Of a DNA stretch of 64,000 nt, positions 63,480-64,000 are shown one piece after another (position 1 is the stretch's first letter; each line of letters opens with the position of its first letter). Source of the DNA: DASQMT01 sp963835735 (lineage in GTDB: Bacteria; Actinomycetota; Thermoleophilia; Solirubrobacterales; Solirubrobacteraceae); NCBI GenBank assembly GCA_963835735.1, contig CAWIGP010000002.1, positions 1,664,749 to 1,728,748 of the forward strand, given 5' to 3'. The translations under genes and the position numbers were made by a program. The notes below the pieces were generated by a model. It did no database searches, was not told the DNA's origin, and was given only the letters and a program-made list of their open reading frames with translations.

Positions 63480-64000
63480 ATGACACTCGCGGGAGTGCAC
63501 TGGTCCTACACGCCGATCGAGACGCGGTTCCGGACCATTGCGGGGTTGTCGATCCGCTTCGCGGAGAGCGAGGACCGGGCCGATCACGCCCTCTTGCTGA
63601 GCCCGTGGCCGGAGAGCCTGCTCGCGTTCGATCCGACTTGGGCGCGGCTCTCCGAGCGCACGCATCTGGTGGCGATAGACCTCCCGGGCTTCGGTGGTTC
63701 CCAGCGTGACGACGCGCTGCTGTCTCCGCGGGCGATGGGCGAGTTCGTCATTCGTGCCGCCGACGCGTTCGGGCTCGAGGACCCGCATGTCATCGGCCCC
63801 GACGTCGGTACCGGGGCTTCGCTCTTCGCCGCGGCCCTGCATCCGGGCCGGCTGCGCAGCCTTGTCGTCGGAAGCGGGTGCGCGGCGTATCCGCTTCAGC
63901 TCGGCGGGGTGGTGAAGGACTGGGTCGAAGCTCCCGATCTCGATGCCTACCGCAGCGCTGACCCGCGGCAGATCGTCGCAGGCGCCCTGACCGACATCGA
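63480..64000 (+). CDS. Alpha/beta hydrolase, haloalkane dehalogenase/epoxide hydrolase-like (partial)
   Basis: The frame is open from ATG 63480 to the window end, 173 residues seen. LLLSPWPESLLAFDPTWARL and LVAIDLPGFGGSQRDD are typical; the nucleophile elbow is HVIGPDVGTGASLFA, with Asp in the nucleophile place. The catalytic His is outside. It follows the LuxR/ATPase gene by 47 bases, which contain motif copy c. Confidence 0.8.
   Translation, partial: MTLAGVHWSYTPIETRFRTIAGLSIRFAESEDRADHALLLSPWPESLLAFDPTWARLSERTHLVAIDLPGFGGSQRDDALLSPRAMGEFVIRAADAFGLEDPHVIGPDVGTGASLFAAALHPGRLRSLVVGSGCAAYPLQLGGVVKDWVEAPDLDAYRSADPRQIVAGALTDI

Overview
The window is high-GC DNA with strong C/G third-position bias, GTG and TTG starts, and tightly coupled genes (ATGA, GTGA and TTGA overlaps). 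An ebo-type cluster with an SCO3242-like prenyltransferase, a type-E succinate dehydrogenase, ECF42/DGPF, CGNR and large LuxR-ATPase regulators suggest an actinobacterium, most likely Thermoleophilia (Solirubrobacter/Conexibacter-like). This placement is inferred from gene content, not from a marker gene.

Layout. 1-4.4 kb: a response regulator-methyltransferase fusion (cut by the window edge) divergent from sdhABE. 4.8-11.8 kb: a seven-gene ebo-like operon on the minus strand (inositol-phosphate synthase, UbiA prenyltransferase, sugar-phosphate isomerase, EboA, TatD-like EboB, EboE, EboF). 12-23.8 kb: housekeeping and small operons, including MoaD-like + BNR protein, histidine kinase, lysC-asd-dacB, aminotransferase, YcaQ-type glycosylase, a DsbA-like protein and a TetR regulator. 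23.9-34 kb: an MMPL exporter, a glucoamylase-like RTX protein and a ~2,000-residue secreted multidomain protein; all three are broken by an unusual series of single-base insertions. 34-41 kb: secreted beta-rich protein, AraC/VOC, GDPD, alpha/beta hydrolase with divergent CGNR regulator, and TerC behind a yybP-ykoY manganese riboswitch. 41-48 kb: an accessory-looking region with HxlR/imine reductase, VOC, PadR-DUF1048-ABC exporter and an ECF42 sigma factor with its YciI partner, mixed with gene remnants. 48.2-49.6 kb: a scar with a PPOX gene fragment, the 3' half of a tRNA-Val gene (probable attachment site), an IS21-like end and an IS110 fragment. 49.6-64 kb: a four-GAF histidine kinase; DUF4331-TPR-NicO; an SDR; and a five-gene minus-strand operon (LUD, LLM flavin enzyme, DsbA-like, UBP zinc finger, DUF5996) divergent from a 928-residue LuxR/ATPase regulator, then a partial alpha/beta hydrolase.

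How the genes may work together. A nearly identical 29-base motif lies before the LUD operon and before a broken LUD copy at 53 kb; a shorter version lies before the hydrolase at 63.5 kb. This suggests a small regulon of the LuxR/ATPase protein. The ebo-like operon probably makes or moves a phosphorylated, prenylated metabolite of unknown structure.

Quality warning. Many reading-frame breaks are present. Nearly all fit a single extra base (+1). About 30 lie between 24.05 and 28.64 kb, with isolated cases at 8.7, 19.2, 22.0, 55.1, 58.3 and 59.5 kb. Assembly error is the simplest explanation, so these genes may be intact in the organism.
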